DNA of 64,000 bases from Dyadobacter bucti (GTDB taxonomy: Bacteria; Bacteroidota; Bacteroidia; Cytophagales; Spirosomataceae): NCBI RefSeq assembly GCF_005869225.1, contig NZ_SWFP01000004.1:124001-188000 (forward strand), in the 5' to 3' direction. This document shows positions 61,976-64,000 of this stretch, piece by piece. A program made the translations under genes and the position numbers. The notes beneath the pieces are model-generated. The model did not search any database, was not told the DNA's origin, and was given only the letters and a program-made list of their open reading frames with translations. The stretch's first letter is position 1, and every line of letters begins with the position of its first letter.

Positions 61976-62392
61976 ATGAGATTATTTGCAGCTACTCTTC
62001 TGCTACTATTGTCTTTGAATGCGTGCAAGGATAAAGAGATTAAGAATGTTCCCGGTGAGCTGGTTGGTAAATGGAGACTAACTTCCATGCAGGTTACAGA
62101 AAACGGGACAACCCTGTGGCAGGATGTCCAGCCTGGGAATCACTCTTTCCTGTATTTTAGCAACTATGGCGAACCAGTCAATTCCGAAGGATCACTTCTG
62201 TATTGTGGCCCGACCACTTTGAACATTAACGGAAGGCCGCTAAAAATTGAATTTCACGCCGACTTTCCTAAAGACGGCCCTATTCCTATGTGTATAGAAT
62301 GTTCAACGTGGAACCTGGACTTGCAAGAAACAAACCTAGAAATCGAAAAATGTTCGCCAGATGGAAAAATGAGGTTTGTTAAAGAAAAATAG
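61976..62392 (+). CDS. Lipocalin-like lipoprotein
   Basis: A 138-residue protein; ATG at 61976 starts MRLFAATLLLLLSLNACKDK, with the lipobox Cys at residue 17. ELVGKWRLTSMQVTENGTTL and the pattern of beta strands SFLYFSNYGEPVNSEGSLLY and KLEIEK-like NLEIEKCSPDGKMRFV fit the small lipocalin-like proteins common in Bacteroidota. The ligand is unknown. It has its own upstream gap and no operon partner. Confidence 0.75.
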   Translation: MRLFAATLLLLLSLNACKDKEIKNVPGELVGKWRLTSMQVTENGTTLWQDVQPGNHSFLYFSNYGEPVNSEGSLLYCGPTTLNINGRPLKIEFHADFPKDGPIPMCIECSTWNLDLQETNLEIEKCSPDGKMRFVKEK

Positions 62393-62630
62393 CTTCCGAT
62401 TTTCATTTTTGAACCTGGATGGGTCCTCAGCTCTTTGTGGGTACAAAGACGATCCTGGTAGACAAGTGTTGTCATGCATTCCACTATCCAGCTGATAGCG
62501 CCGTGTATTACTTAAATGGCAGACGGGTTGAAAGCTGAAATGGCGCGAAAATTAGACAAGCGTCAGGTGGTAGGTTCGTCAGATTCCAGGGATGAACACG
62601 TCTGACTCAATTTACTAAGGAGATACATTA

Positions 62631-62660
62631 AAAAAAGCTGCCCCTTTGTAGAGCAGCTTT
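62631..62660 (-). terminator. Intrinsic terminator after the DUF2383 gene
   Basis: AAAGCTGC at 62634-62641 pairs exactly with GCAGCTTT at 62653-62660, and the A-run 62631-62636 gives a T-run on the minus strand. It lies 20 bases downstream of the DUF2383 stop at 62680. Confidence 0.7.
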
Positions 62661-62679
62661 CCCGTATTTATTCACATAG

Positions 62680-63135
62680 TTAAGCCTTCGCTGTGTCACG
62701 TAATGCTTTGATCCTGTCGTGTGCCGCATTGATTAACTGTGCCTGGCTACTGACAATTTCCCGCGCCTCGAATGGAAGTTCATTGTTATTCAATGCATCC
62801 TGATAGGCTTTTTTAATAGCATCTTCACCACGTTCGGCTTCTGACAGTATGCTAGCCCGGTCACTACCACCGAACAGCGACTTTACGTCTATCCATACGC
62901 GGTGGAGCGTGCCGCTCACGCTTTTATCGTCTTCCAGGTGCGGGGCAGAGCCTGCGATCGCCGAAAGCTCCTGTACATTTTTACGGCTTTGCTGGGCATA
63001 CTCTGCAAAAACGCTTTTCAAATCTACGTTTTCGTCGTTAATGTCTTCAATCACTTTCTCAAAGCCGGCTACCCGGTCATTGTTGATTTCTATCAGATCG
63101 CCTATAAGCCCATTTACACTTTCACTTGTTGCCAT
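62680..63135 (-). CDS. DUF2383 (PA2169-like) four-helix bundle protein
   Basis: A 151-residue helical protein starting MATSESVNGLIGDLIEINND. The long helices AGFEKVIEDINDENVDLKSV, FAEYAQQSRKNVQELSAIAG, SVSGTLHRVWIDVKSLFGGS and AERGEDAIKKAYQDALNNNE fit the ferritin-like DUF2383/PA2169 family. These are stress-related proteins of unknown activity. It is followed by its own terminator, so it is probably monocistronic. Confidence 0.9.
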   Translation of the reverse strand: MATSESVNGLIGDLIEINNDRVAGFEKVIEDINDENVDLKSVFAEYAQQSRKNVQELSAIAGSAPHLEDDKSVSGTLHRVWIDVKSLFGGSDRASILSEAERGEDAIKKAYQDALNNNELPFEAREIVSSQAQLINAAHDRIKALRDTAKA

Positions 63136-63241
63136 GTTGGTTTCTATTTATTTGTTTGTTTGTACGGCATCGCTTCCAATACCGTGCCAGGCACATATCA
63201 CTTGCAACCTGACTGAATCGTTCAATTTTAAAAAACCGGTG

Positions 63242-64000
63242 TCAATACCCTTCCGAGAGCTTTACTTCATCCTTTAACTTAGCTCCTTTCAGAAACTGCT
63301 TCACATTTTCGGCAAACTTTTTCACTTTATCCCGATCGCGCTCCTTATGGGCCGCGCCTGTGTGCTGGGTAAGGATTACATTTTCCATTTTCCACAACTT
63401 TCTGTTCTTCGGCAGCGGCTCTTTTTCGGTCACATCCAGTACCGCGCCCGCCAGTTTTCCGCTTTCCAGTGCCTGGACCAGTTCAGTTTCGTCAGTGGTG
63501 TTCCCGCGTCCGACATTGGCGTAAAGCGATCCCTTTTTCATCGCATCAAAGAATTCAGCGGAAACGTATTTATCCAGATTACCGGGCAGGGTGTTCACAA
63601 CGAGATCGGTTTCCGCCAGTTCCTTCAACAGGTCTTTAAAGGAATGAATATCTGCCTCCGGATCGCTCTTGGCGGTCATTTTCACGCTGCAACCAAACGC
63701 TTTCAATATCTGCTCAACATGCTCGCCAATGGCGCCTGAACCGAGTATAATCACGTTTTTCTCACCTAATATGGAAAGTTCCTGCTCTGCTTTTTCTCCA
63801 ACCCAGCGCTGCTTCAACTGGTTTCGCACCATCAAATGCACGCCCCGGTAAAAGCCCAGTATACCGGCCACGATCGTTTCAGCACAAGCGGCGGCTGACA
63901 TATCCCCGACGTTCGCCACCGTACCTTTGAATTTGACATCTTTATAATTCTCAAAACCCACCTGTTCCAACTGCCAGAACTTGAGAGAGGCAGGTAAATT
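63242..64000 (-). CDS. D-isomer-specific 2-hydroxyacid dehydrogenase (5' end outside window)
   Basis: The frame is open to base 64000, giving 253 codons without the N-terminus. The Rossmann NAD motif is VIILGSGAIGEHVEQIL, and the catalytic residues are Arg in YANVGRGNTTDETEL, Glu in DVTEKEPLP and His in ILTQHTGAAHKE. The N-terminal substrate domain is partly missing. It reduces or oxidises a 2-hydroxy acid such as glyoxylate or phosphoglycerate in the cytoplasm. Confidence 0.88.
   Translation of the reverse strand, partial: NLPASLKFWQLEQVGFENYKDVKFKGTVANVGDMSAAACAETIVAGILGFYRGVHLMVRNQLKQRWVGEKAEQELSILGEKNVIILGSGAIGEHVEQILKAFGCSVKMTAKSDPEADIHSFKDLLKELAETDLVVNTLPGNLDKYVSAEFFDAMKKGSLYANVGRGNTTDETELVQALESGKLAGAVLDVTEKEPLPKNRKLWKMENVILTQHTGAAHKERDRDKVKKFAENVKQFLKGAKLKDEVKLSEGY

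Noticed and set aside
62515-62600. 28-codon frame reading MADGLKAEMARKLDKRQVVG in the gap after the lipocalin-like gene
   Set aside because: It is too short, has no clear ribosome site or match, and nothing else was recognised in 62393-62630.

Overview
The window looks like chromosome from a member of the Bacteroidota, most likely order Cytophagales and close to Dyadobacter or other Spirosomataceae. This is an inference from gene families, not a search. The grounds are three complete SusC/SusD pairs, two ECF sigma/FecR modules, a PadR gene next to a 'permease prefix' ABC permease, TIGR04282/TIGR04283 glycosyltransferases with ArsS, and promoter-like TAnnTTTG boxes. Most coding sequence is tightly packed, and many genes encode exported enzymes. 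No rRNA, tRNA, CRISPR array or intact insertion sequence was found.

Layout. 1-1319: 3' part of a macrolide-exporter-type permease and its PadR regulator; the permease runs off the left edge. 1320-1860: non-coding stretch with two tandem palindromes. 1861-4681: arsenosugar-type operon (two glycosyltransferases, the radical SAM protein ArsS, a peroxidase-like protein), with a DUF547 gene diverging from it. 5710-18862: a polysaccharide utilisation locus on the minus strand (SusC, SusD, GH78-like rhamnosidase, NTF2-like protein, phytanoyl-CoA-dioxygenase-like protein, GH43-like propeller, sugar isomerase/epimerase, (alpha/alpha)-barrel glycosidase), with a divergent AraC regulator. 20154-22668: an unstable patch with a terminase-like remnant, an NTF2-like gene, a divergent SDR/HxlR pair and a broken SDR fragment. 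22669-26583: three-subunit molybdenum aldehyde oxidoreductase of the PaoABC type.

26813-29653: ECF sigma factor, FecR and a SusC-type transducer cut off in its plug domain, so this signalling module has lost its receptor. 29778-33375: small genes, including a TIMP-like secreted protein, DinB, a glyoxalase-fold protein, a Crp-family regulator, MsrA and a 2H phosphoesterase. 33693-47782: the most striking region. It holds a complete ECF sigma/FecR/STN-SusC/SusD module followed on the same strand by a Tat-type amidohydrolase (LigI/lactonase family), a CBM9-like plus PKD protein, an RraA-fold protein with a signal peptide, a PQQ-type sugar dehydrogenase fused to cytochrome c, and a 678-residue exported protein of unknown function. 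Every product from SusC onward appears to be exported, which suggests an oxidative catabolic pathway outside the cytoplasm.

48254-53131: a third SusC/SusD pair, divergent from a secreted PI-PLC-like protein. 54690-63135: mixed genes, including a five-PAS protein with a histidine-kinase dimerisation helix but no ATPase domain, OsmC/AraC, a membrane protein, an FAD monooxygenase, a DUF4174 protein, an AAC(6')-like acetyltransferase, a lipocalin-like lipoprotein and a DUF2383 protein. A GC-rich 14-bp tandem repeat lies at 59399-59454. The right edge cuts a D-2-hydroxyacid dehydrogenase.
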